64,000 nt of DNA from JAEUIX01 sp964611125 (GTDB lineage Bacteria; Planctomycetota; Phycisphaerae; Phycisphaerales; UBA1924). The position numbers and the translations under genes are program-made. Positions 1 to 6,228 of this stretch are shown here, in pieces. Within the stretch, counting starts at the first letter, position 1, and each line of letters begins with the position of its first letter. The stretch lies in assembly GCA_964611125.1 (NCBI GenBank), contig CAZSZO010000012.1:1-64000 (forward strand), in the 5' to 3' direction. The notes beneath the pieces were generated by a model. The model made no database searches. It was not told the origin of the DNA and saw nothing but the letters and a program-made list of their open reading frames with translations.

Positions 1-50
1 TGAGCGGGTGACGCTCCGCACAGCTCAGCTCGCCACCGGGGTTCGATCCG

Positions 51-94
51 TTCATCCGGATGAATGCTCGAAACGGAACCATGGTTCCGCTTCG
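51..94. promoter_or_regulatory. Two tandem palindromes, operator candidates
   Basis: A perfect 14-bp palindrome, TTCATCCGGATGAA, lies at 51-64. A second, CGGAACCATGGTTCCG, lies at 74-89 and extends to 13-bp arms with one mismatch over 69-94. Both precede the ATG at 101, so they look like binding sites for a dimeric regulator controlling the first early gene. The role is inference; the symmetry is read directly. If translation instead began at the GTG at 8, they would be inside the coding region. Confidence 0.45.
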
Positions 95-100
95 TTCCCC

Positions 101-550
101 ATGAATCAGGGAACGACTGAGGCGGACGAGGAGCCCGAGCCCGAGCTCGACGCCCATGGCGTGCCGGTGTTCGCGGCCATGGATCCCGAGCTGGTGGCGA
201 TGTATGCACGCGGGGAGATCCCCGGCGATGCGCCGCCGGAGGGGTGGTCGCCTGACGGCAGCGATGATGACGATCAGGATCATGATCTGCCGGTGGACGC
301 GGCCGAAGCGGGTGAATTCGCGAGACGCGAGACGCGTGTCGCGAGACGGCCCGCCACACCGGCCCGCGTCAGGGCGGCGGACAGGGCGGCGGACCCCAAC
401 CAACTGACGATGGATCAGCTGTACGGCAAGCTGCACGATGATGCCGTGTGGCTCGCCGGCGCCATCGAGAGCGGCCAGCTCGACGCTGATGATGCCCAAG
501 ACCTCGCCGAGGCGTTCGCCGCGGTGCGGGCCCGGAAGGGGGGCCGCTGA
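101..550 (+). CDS. Acidic early phage protein, unknown function
   Basis: I do not recognise this 149-residue protein. It starts with a very acidic stretch rich in Glu and Asp, has a second Asp-rich run near the middle, and ends in a predicted helical region (MDQLYGKLHDDAVWLAG). A GTG at 8 gives a 180-residue form, but the ATG at 101 keeps the two upstream palindromes outside the gene. Its stop abuts the ATG of the next gene at 551, suggesting coupled expression. A GCGAGAC-type heptamer repeat lies in frame at 318-347. Strong codon-position bias on the plus strand supports coding. Confidence 0.6.
   Translation: MNQGTTEADEEPEPELDAHGVPVFAAMDPELVAMYARGEIPGDAPPEGWSPDGSDDDDQDHDLPVDAAEAGEFARRETRVARRPATPARVRAADRAADPNQLTMDQLYGKLHDDAVWLAGAIESGQLDADDAQDLAEAFAAVRARKGGR
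318..347 (+). repeat. Heptamer repeat family C, copy 1
   Basis: Tandem GCGAGAC-type units (TCGCGAGACGCGAGACGCG, then a further TCGCGAGAC) lie in frame inside the first gene. Similar runs occur at 16941-16963 and, in the opposite orientation, at about 1628-1660. Confidence 0.55.
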
Positions 551-1144
551 ATGCCGCCCCTTCCCCTGTCGCCAGCAGAGCTCCACCACGACCCAGAGCG
601 GTTGCTCGAGCCCCTCGAGGTGCTCGCGGCGCTCTACCCGCCCGGAGCCGTCCCCGAGAAACACCACTACTACAAGCTGACGCGCACCGGCACCAGCGTC
701 CGCGGGACCGGGCAGCGCGTGATCCTGGGCTGCACGCAGACGCCCAAGGGACGCGTCTCCTCGGCCCGCCAGGTGCTGGCGTTTAAAGCCAAGCTCGATG
801 AGATTGCCGGAAGGAAACTCGCGAAGCGTCGCGCGCACGCCGGTGGGGCCGGTGGGTCCTTGCATGGGTCCGGCCGCGGCGATGCGTCGTCGCCGCGGCC
901 CGGAGCGCGACGTTTCGCGAAGGACCTTCAAGACGCCATCGAAGGCCGGGGCGGTCCGGGCTTCGCCCGCTGTGATGGTCACCAGGTGGGGACCTACCCG
1001 CGGCTGGCGGAGGGTCGGGGGTTGAGGGGAGCGTCGGGGGGCCGGGGCGGGAGCCGGGACCACCAGGACGGTGGCCCCGGGGAATGCATGGACGCGCAAC
1101 TTGGAGCGGTCGGCGAGCGCCGGCCACCAGCCCCGGCCCTGTGA
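551..1144 (+). CDS. Unknown early phage protein, doubtful 3' half
   Basis: The ATG follows the previous stop directly. Residues 1-95 look like genuine protein (for example HYYKLTRTGTSVRGTGQR and SSARQVLAFKAKLDEIAG). In a sample at 601-660, G+C at the three codon positions is about 85, 40 and 95%, typical of a real gene. After about position 840 the composition becomes Gly/Arg-rich and low-complexity. There the codon-position signal fits the minus strand better, so the last 100 residues may not be a native C-terminus. I recognise no family. An inverted repeat at 819-920 lies at the change-over. Confidence 0.5.
   Translation: MPPLPLSPAELHHDPERLLEPLEVLAALYPPGAVPEKHHYYKLTRTGTSVRGTGQRVILGCTQTPKGRVSSARQVLAFKAKLDEIAGRKLAKRRAHAGGAGGSLHGSGRGDASSPRPGARRFAKDLQDAIEGRGGPGFARCDGHQVGTYPRLAEGRGLRGASGGRGGSRDHQDGGPGECMDAQLGAVGERRPPAPAL
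819..920. repeat. Inverted repeat flanking a 70-bp loop
   Basis: TCGCGAAGCGTCGCGC at 819-834 recurs inverted, with one mismatch, at 905-920. A matching AAGG lies four bases outside each arm. It could form a long stem or mark a rearrangement junction, as it sits where coding potential appears to change strand. Confidence 0.5.
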
Positions 1145-1183
1145 GGTGACTACTCGCAGGCCGGATTGAAGGGGGAAACGCGC

Positions 1184-1624
1184 ATGGCCAGGAAGAACAC
1201 GGTCGGCGACGGGGCGGCTAACCCAGCGATTGGGCCAGCGATCTCGCCCAGCGACATCAAGATCGAGACCGGAGCCCTGCCCACCATGCGGGCGCCGGTG
1301 AGCGCCTCGAAACAGTATGACGCCGTCAAGCAGGCGATCCTCGATATGCCGCCGGGCTCGTGGTTCATCGTGCCGGGGACCCCGGGGCGCACCGGCGTGC
1401 GGCTGATGGGCGTGAGGGCCATGCTCGGAGCGGCGCACGGCCTTAGGCCGGGCCCCCGCCTGGGGCAGCGGCGCCCCTCCCGGCGCTCCGCTGCTCTCGC
1501 CCGGCTCCGCGGCTTTGCGGACCAGCAGCCCACCGCCGTCGGCGACTTCGTTCCAGGCCACACCCACGAGCTTGGCCTTGTTCGGTCCGCCTGTCCCGTT
1601 CTTGAAGCGTGTGAGGACATGTAA
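1184..1624 (+). CDS. Unknown early phage protein, doubtful 3' half
   Basis: The start at 1184 is preceded by a GAAGGGGG ribosome-binding sequence. Residues 1-80 look like a normal small protein (SKQYDAVKQAILDMPPGSWF). From about position 1435 the plus-strand translation becomes Arg/Pro-rich. The opposite strand reads more like protein (GTGGPNKAKLVGVAWNEV, read leftward from about 1605). I do not recognise the family. The C-terminal half may be out of context through a small inversion, or may overlap an antisense gene. Confidence 0.45.
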   Translation: MARKNTVGDGAANPAIGPAISPSDIKIETGALPTMRAPVSASKQYDAVKQAILDMPPGSWFIVPGTPGRTGVRLMGVRAMLGAAHGLRPGPRLGQRRPSRRSAALARLRGFADQQPTAVGDFVPGHTHELGLVRSACPVLEACEDM

Positions 1625-1627
1625 CAG

Positions 1628-1660
1628 CGACTCGTGTCTCGGGCCTCGCGACTCGGGACT
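1628..1660 (-). repeat. Heptamer repeat family C, degenerate copy
   Basis: On the minus strand this reads as CGAGTC, GCGAG, CCGAGAC and ACGAGTC units, resembling the GCGAGAC arrays at 318 and 16941. It lies in the gap between the gene ending at 1624 and the regulator gene. Confidence 0.35.
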
Positions 1661-1790
1661 GATTAGAACACGTGCGGGGGGGCTAAGGGGTATTCGCATG
1701 GACCTATTAGACCGCACAGTTGGACGGAGCGCAAGGGCAGGAAGTTCGCAGTTGTCACCTCGGGCCGGGGGTGGCGCTCGGAGCGGCGCC

Positions 1791-2321
1791 ATGATGCTGT
1801 CGTGTGAAGCCGAGGCGTGGCGGATCTTCCGCACCGCGGTGAACTCGGCCGTGGAGGCGGGCGTGCGCCGCGAGGAGCTGGCCCGGCGGCTGGAGATCGC
1901 CCCGGCCACGCTCAATCACTGGATGTCGGTGACTGATCAGCGCGTGCCCACCTGGCCGGTGGTCTTCCGCATGCTGGCTGACGAAGGCGTGCTGCCCGAG
2001 GATGTTCGGGCCGCGGCGATCCAGGCCCTGATGCGGGAGCTGGGGATCGTGGGCGGCGGGGCCCCAATCACTGACGTGGGACTGCGTGAGCTTGGCCCCG
2101 CCCAGCTCGGGATGCGCGTGGCCTCGGCGACCGGCGGGCTGTGCACCGAGTTGGCCGCGGCGACGGCGCCCGGATCAGCCGGCGGCGATCGCGTGACGCC
2201 CGAAGAGGCCGAGCGGATCTCCGCCGCGGCGGTCGACGTGCAGCGGGCGGCGGTGGCGGTGGAGGTGTCGGCGGGGGAGGCGGTGGGGGGCGGAGCAAGG
2301 GACGGAAAGGGGGAGCGATGA
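1791..2321 (+). CDS. Helix-turn-helix-like phage regulator
   Basis: This 176-residue protein has an N-terminal segment (AVEAGVRREELARRLEIA, then PATLNHWMS) shaped like a helix-turn-helix. That suggests a DNA-binding regulator of CII or Cro type. The C-terminal half is Ala/Gly-rich and unrecognised. I chose the ATG at 1791 (GGAG six bases upstream). The ATG at 1698, with AAGGGG at good spacing, would add 31 residues and is a real alternative. The 3' end overlaps the next start by ATGA. No other repressor candidate is visible in the window. Confidence 0.5.
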   Translation: MMLSCEAEAWRIFRTAVNSAVEAGVRREELARRLEIAPATLNHWMSVTDQRVPTWPVVFRMLADEGVLPEDVRAAAIQALMRELGIVGGGAPITDVGLRELGPAQLGMRVASATGGLCTELAAATAPGSAGGDRVTPEEAERISAAAVDVQRAAVAVEVSAGEAVGGGARDGKGER

Positions 2322-2683
2322 TTACGACGTGCACACGATGCGGGCGCTTGTATGAGGCCGGAAGCGAAGAGCAAGCCAATGAGCCGAGCAGAGACTGCCC
2401 TGGCTGCCACGCTGCTAATCGCGCCGCGGCCATTACTGAAAAAAAGACGAGCACTGAGCTGTGTACTTCGGAGACATGCCCGTGCGATGTCGCGGGATGC
2501 ACGGGGATCTGCTTGTTGTGCGGCAAGGCGGTCGCCTGCAAGGGATGCGGCAAGCTGATTGGCAAAGGGCCGTGGATTCGGTCGAAGGGTGAGCGCGGTG
2601 TTCGGAGCGACTGTTGCGTTCCCTCGCTGCCCGCCTATCGCGGCGCCGGGCCGAACAACACGCCGCTCGCGGGGGGCGCGTGA
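2318..2683 (+). CDS. Cysteine-rich zinc-binding-like protein
   Basis: This 121-residue protein contains many paired cysteines: CTRC and CPGC early, then CTSETCPC, CLLC and CKGC between about residues 46 and 79. The spacing suggests two or three zinc ribbons or knuckles. The ATGA overlap with the preceding regulator and the GTGA overlap with the following membrane protein imply one operon. The function is unknown; a nucleic-acid-binding or adaptor role is a guess from the zinc motifs. Confidence 0.6.
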   Translation: MITTCTRCGRLYEAGSEEQANEPSRDCPGCHAANRAAAITEKKTSTELCTSETCPCDVAGCTGICLLCGKAVACKGCGKLIGKGPWIRSKGERGVRSDCCVPSLPAYRGAGPNNTPLAGGA

Positions 2684-2832
2684 ACAGGCTCCGCAGGGTG
2701 GCTGAGTTTGGGCTGGTGTGCCTGATCGGCTTTGTGGCGGGCGTGCTGCTGGTCGCGTGGGCCGCGGCGGCGTGCCTGGTGGGGCTGGTGATCGTGTGCG
2801 TGGCGGCGTGCGTGGCGCCGTGTGTGAGGTAG
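2680..2832 (+). CDS. Small phage membrane protein
   Basis: The GTG start overlaps the previous stop (GTGA). The 50-residue product has a short basic N-terminus (VNRLRR). An almost continuous hydrophobic stretch follows, which could be one or two membrane helices, with several cysteines. It could be a holin-like or membrane-modifying protein, but early position and small size give no firm function. Confidence 0.5.
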   Translation: MNRLRRVAEFGLVCLIGFVAGVLLVAWAAAACLVGLVIVCVAACVAPCVR

Positions 2833-2856
2833 GCCGCGAGAGAACAAGGGGAACGA

Positions 2857-4668
2857 ATGTTTCACAACAAGAAACGGGCAACGAGGGAAGCGAAAGGATC
2901 GAAGGCTGAGGACGTGCTGGACCGGGTGGACGCCAGCATGGCGGCGACGGCGGTGCAGCTGACGAAGGACGGGGTGGTGGTGGGGGGGGCGATGGGGGAG
3001 ATGGGGGTGGAGCCGGCGGCGGAACTGCCGGGGCCGTTCTTCGAGACGCATGAGGAGCATCGGGCTGTGGCGCTCGAGCTCATCGCCACCAACGGGCACA
3101 ACCGCCAGCACTCGGCGGCGCTGGTCGAGCAGATGGCCGCATCGCTCAAGGCCCAGGGACAGCTGCAGAACATCGGCGTGGTGGAGCTGCGGTCGGTGGG
3201 CCTGGCCGGGAAGTACGGCGATGCGATGTACCTCCTGGTCTTCGGTGAGCGGCGGCTGCTGGCGGCCCGGACGCTCGGCTGGCGGACGATCTCGGCCAAG
3301 GTGCTCAAGCCCGTGGGCGATGACGATGTGGAGCGGATGCGATCGGTGACGGTGGGGACGGCGGTTGAGAACCTCGAGCACGCGCCGCCCGACTCGATCG
3401 AAGAGGCCCAGGCCGTCGCGGCGCTGATCCAGCGATATCAGGCCAGCGGCCAAGCCGACGCGCCCAAGGCAACCGCCCTGGCGGCGGCGGCGGTGGGGCG
3501 ATCCGAGCGATGGGTGCGGGATCGGAGCTGGCTGGCCAAGCTCGACCCCATGGGGACGGCGGCGGAACTGCTGAGGGCTGGCCGGCTGACGATCAGGGGC
3601 GCGCGGATGATCTCGACGATCGCCGACCCGCGGACCCAGCAGGATGTGGCGGGCCAGCTCGCGCGAAGCTGGGAGGATCACTCGATCCCTGACTACGACG
3701 TGCAGAGCGAGGTGAGCATGCGGCTGCTCAGCCTCAAGCAGGTGCCCTGGGATAAGGCCGCAGAGCTGCCCGGAACCCACGCGCCGGCGTGCGCGGCGTG
3801 CCCGAAGAACTCGGCCAACGACGCCAAGCTCTTCGAGACGATGGCGGGGCCGGCGCGGCCTGACACGTGCACCGACCCGGCGTGCTACGGGCGCAAGAAC
3901 CAGTGGGCCGAGAAGCGGCTGAAGAAAGCGGCGGACCGGGTGGCGGCGGAGATCAAGAAAGAAGTCGCACGGTCGGAGGGAACGGTCGACATGCCGCAGA
4001 GCGCCAAGGAAGTGGCCGGATTGATCGCGGTCACGGGCGTGGCAGGTTCGGCGGGGATCGACCAGGGCGCGCTGGCTGAGTCGGTCAGCCTCAAGCTGGC
4101 GACGAAAGCGAAGGGGGACGCTGCTGCGGCGCTCCAGCCGGGCGAGCCGCGGAAGGTCGATTACAGCCGCTTTGAGCGCGTGCGCAAGGAGGTGGAGAAG
4201 GCTCAGAAGGCGTGGGAGGAGGCGGCCACGCTGGCGATCAACAAGGCCTGCGAGGGGCAGCCCACCCGGCTGCTCGGGCTGGCGGTGCTGCTGCACTCCA
4301 AGGCCTTCAGCGACACGCGGGCCGAGAACGAGAAGCACCGGATGAAGCCGGTGTCGGGTACGTCGGCGCGGGCGATCGCGGCGTGCCTGGGCTCGGCGAA
4401 GAAACCGCCCACGCCCGAGCAGATCGCCAAGTTCATCGAGCAGGATGAGGCCAACCGAAGCAAGTGGGATCGGGGCCTGATGACGATGCTGCTGCACGGA
4501 CGATCGCACGCGGCCCAGGCGGTGGTGGGCGACGCCCTGGGCGTGCGGATCGACCCCATGCCGACGCGGAAGAGCCTTGCGGCGGCGGCGAAGGCTGACG
4601 TCAGCGCGCATTCGCTGCGGGCCATCCCGCGGGAGCGGCGGCGGTCCCGTCAGGAGGCTCGCGCATGA
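2857..4668 (+). CDS. ParB-like DNA-binding protein
   Basis: This large 603-residue protein carries a ParB/Spo0J-type N-terminal domain. A box at residues about 129-141 (GERRLLAARTLGW) corresponds to the conserved GERRxRA segment, and an HTH-like segment follows near 211-235 (VGRSERWVRD). Further on are two Cys pairs (CAACP near 312; CTDPAC near 337), probably a zinc site, then a long helical C-terminus. Phage ParB-like proteins act in partition, regulation or as nucleases; which applies here is not shown. A degenerate copy of the GCGAAGG repeat lies in the first 20 codons. It overlaps the next gene by ATGA. Confidence 0.7.
   Translation: MFHNKKRATREAKGSKAEDVLDRVDASMAATAVQLTKDGVVVGGAMGEMGVEPAAELPGPFFETHEEHRAVALELIATNGHNRQHSAALVEQMAASLKAQGQLQNIGVVELRSVGLAGKYGDAMYLLVFGERRLLAARTLGWRTISAKVLKPVGDDDVERMRSVTVGTAVENLEHAPPDSIEEAQAVAALIQRYQASGQADAPKATALAAAAVGRSERWVRDRSWLAKLDPMGTAAELLRAGRLTIRGARMISTIADPRTQQDVAGQLARSWEDHSIPDYDVQSEVSMRLLSLKQVPWDKAAELPGTHAPACAACPKNSANDAKLFETMAGPARPDTCTDPACYGRKNQWAEKRLKKAADRVAAEIKKEVARSEGTVDMPQSAKEVAGLIAVTGVAGSAGIDQGALAESVSLKLATKAKGDAAAALQPGEPRKVDYSRFERVRKEVEKAQKAWEEAATLAINKACEGQPTRLLGLAVLLHSKAFSDTRAENEKHRMKPVSGTSARAIAACLGSAKKPPTPEQIAKFIEQDEANRSKWDRGLMTMLLHGRSHAAQAVVGDALGVRIDPMPTRKSLAAAAKADVSAHSLRAIPRERRRSRQEARA
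2879..2906 (+). repeat. Degenerate copy of dispersed repeat A
   Basis: CAACGAGGGAAGCGAAAGG followed by ATCGAAGG resembles the GTCAACGAAGGGAGCGAAG family but is diverged. Unlike most copies, it lies just inside the ParB-like gene, encoding part of its N-terminus. Confidence 0.35.
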
Positions 4669-4853
4669 CCATCAGGCGAGGTGACTGCGGATGGGTGCGG
4701 GATTACCTGGGCAACTGGTCCGCGGTGAAGATCGTGCGGGAGCTGCGTGAGGGGGATTTGATGCCTGCGGGGCGCGAGAACCCGATCAGCAAGACCCAGG
4801 ACGACGCCCGAAGGGAGTTTCACGCGGCCCAGGTCGAGGAGGCCCAGCGATGA
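4665..4853 (+). CDS. Small unknown phage protein
   Basis: This is a 62-residue protein (starts MTIRRGDCGWVRDYLGN). It overlaps the ParB-like gene by ATGA at its start and the next gene by ATGA at its end. That arrangement is the main support for it being real. The C-terminal third is charged and helical. No family is recognised. Confidence 0.5.
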   Translation: MTIRRGDCGWVRDYLGNWSAVKIVRELREGDLMPAGRENPISKTQDDARREFHAAQVEEAQR

Positions 4854-5734
4854 TGGCCGTCGACGCCCTCAAGGCCACGCCCGCCCTCGCCCCCACCGCC
4901 CGCGGCGCCCCCCCCGCGTCCCCCGCTTTGCACGATCTGTGGCCCCGCGCCGAGGTGGAGCGGCGCGAGGCGCACTTGCGGGCCCGGCTGGAGGCGATGG
5001 TGCGGGCGGCCGGGATCAGCTCGCTGCCGGCTGGACTGTGCAGGGTGTGCGGCATGCACAGCGACGGGTTGCTTGACGGGCTCAATGGGGCGCCCGACGG
5101 CCGAGGCTGGGTGGCGGAACTGTTCGAGCTTTCGCGCACGAACCTGGACCGCCGGCTTGAGCCGGCGATGGCCATGGGACAGCACCTGCCCGAGCTCCTG
5201 AGGCCATCGGTCAACGAGATGGGGGCCGCGCTGGGGCTGCACCGCTCCGCGGAGGCGCGGGCGGATCTCCTGCGCCTGAACATCGGGCCGGCGATCTTTT
5301 CGAATCACTGCCTGCGCTGGATCGTGCGGCACGCGCTGATGGAAGTCGAGTGCCCGCGGGCCCAGGACGTGGCGTGCTGCCCGTGGTGCGCGGCGGAGCA
5401 CACCGGGGTCGGGTTCACGTTCGGCGGCTGGGTGCATCGGGGTTTCGGATGGGACCGTGGAGGGTGGCCGAGCACGGCCGACGACGCCATTGCGGCGGTG
5501 CGCAGCCTGGCGCGTGAGAGCGGGGGCGCGGTGGTGATCGATGTGCTGCGGTGGGGGATCGCGGCCCTCGAGGGCGGGGCCAGGCTGGGCGAGGTGCGGG
5601 CGGGGGTGGAGGAGGCCATGGACCTGTTCACTCCGTACGTGCGGCGGCGCTCGCCGGCGGGGGTGCGGCGGTACTTCGGGCTGTGGTTGGAGGGGGTGAT
5701 GGGTTCGGAGTTGTCAACGAAGGGAGCGAAGTGA
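4850..5734 (+). CDS. Unknown early phage protein with Cys pairs
   Basis: This 294-residue protein has cysteines in CRVC (near residue 63) and CCPWC (near 182), possibly a metal site. It is mostly helical and matches no family I know. The start is preceded by GAGGAG. Its last residues (SELSTKGAK) are encoded by a copy of dispersed repeat A, whose TGA supplies the stop. The native C-terminus has therefore probably been replaced or extended by the repeat. Confidence 0.6.
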   Translation: MMAVDALKATPALAPTARGAPPASPALHDLWPRAEVERREAHLRARLEAMVRAAGISSLPAGLCRVCGMHSDGLLDGLNGAPDGRGWVAELFELSRTNLDRRLEPAMAMGQHLPELLRPSVNEMGAALGLHRSAEARADLLRLNIGPAIFSNHCLRWIVRHALMEVECPRAQDVACCPWCAAEHTGVGFTFGGWVHRGFGWDRGGWPSTADDAIAAVRSLARESGGAVVIDVLRWGIAALEGGARLGEVRAGVEEAMDLFTPYVRRRSPAGVRRYFGLWLEGVMGSELSTKGAK

Positions 5735-5736
5735 GC
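5698..5736 (+). repeat. Dispersed repeat A, copy 1
   Basis: The core at 5713-5736 reads GTCAACGAAGGGAGCGAAG followed by TGAGC. It holds the stop of the upstream gene (5732-5734) and ends directly at the ATG at 5737. Homology with copy 2 reaches back through GATGGGTTCGGAGTT, the longest match between any two copies. Confidence 0.8.
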
Positions 5737-6036
5737 ATGGAAGGCGTGAAGCGGAAGGATCTGCGGCCCTGCGCGTGCTGTGGGCAACCGTTGATGCGAG
5801 GCGGCGTCATCACGTGCACTCGTGCCAAGGTGACGCGGCTCGGGGCGGATCTGGACGCGGTGAGGCGCCAGATGGGGCTCGAAATGATGCTTGGCAGCCC
5901 GACGCTCGCAATGGCGATGGGGACCGATGAGGAGCTGCTCAAGAGCGTGGGGCGGGAAGCGAGCGTGGTGGTCATCGCACACCCATCGCACACCAGCAGC
6001 ATCTCTGAGCTGTGGTCGAAGGTATCCACAGGCTGA
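5737..6036 (+). CDS. Small unknown phage protein with N-terminal CxxC
   Basis: This 99-residue protein begins right after repeat A copy 1. The first 25 residues carry Cys residues (RPCACCGQP, then ITC) that could bind zinc. The rest is helical with a short hydrophobic strand (SVVVIAH). It is probably one of the small accessory proteins typical of phage early regions. The start depends on the repeat for its purine-rich leader. Confidence 0.5.
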   Translation: MEGVKRKDLRPCACCGQPLMRGGVITCTRAKVTRLGADLDAVRRQMGLEMMLGSPTLAMAMGTDEELLKSVGREASVVVIAHPSHTSSISELWSKVSTG

Positions 6037-6168
6037 AGCGGGGCGATGGGCTCGGAGTTGTCAACGAAGTGAGCGAAGGGACCGAACATGCGGCTCGCTC
6101 GGTGCCGAAACCCGATCTGGCTCTACGTCTGGGCAGGCATCATCATTCACAGGCTGAAGCGGGGCGAT
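6027..6168 (+). repeat. 21-bp direct repeat pair
   Basis: CACAGGCTGAAGCGGGGCGA plus one T occurs exactly at 6027-6047 and again at 6148-6168. The first copy covers the end of the upstream gene, and the second lies within the short frame at 6088-6225. It suggests a small local duplication that also involved repeat A copy 2. Confidence 0.75.
6045..6087 (+). repeat. Dispersed repeat A, copy 2
   Basis: GATGGGCTCGGAGTT is followed by GTCAACGAAGTGAGCGAAGG (6060-6079) and GACCGAAC. It ends exactly at the ATG at 6088, with GAAGGGA placed as a ribosome-binding sequence. Confidence 0.8.
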
Positions 6169-6225
6169 CCTGTCCGGAGTGAATGCTTCGCTCCCACGTT
6201 GACCATTCCCCCCGAGAGGCGCTGA
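6088..6225 (+). CDS. Possible 45-residue protein before primase
   Basis: This short frame starts at the end of repeat A copy 2 and finishes three bases before the primase GTG. It has a plausible hydrophobic segment (WLYVWAGIIIHRL). Support is limited to its tight fit between neighbours and its GAAGGG leader. One of the 21-bp direct repeats lies inside it. Confidence 0.35.
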   Translation: MRLARCRNPIWLYVWAGIIIHRLKRGDPVRSECFAPTLTIPPERR

Positions 6226-6228
6226 CAC

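Noticed and set aside
2635..4611. A 658-codon minus-strand open frame
   Set aside because: Antisense of the ParB-like gene; Arg/His-rich translation with no domain.
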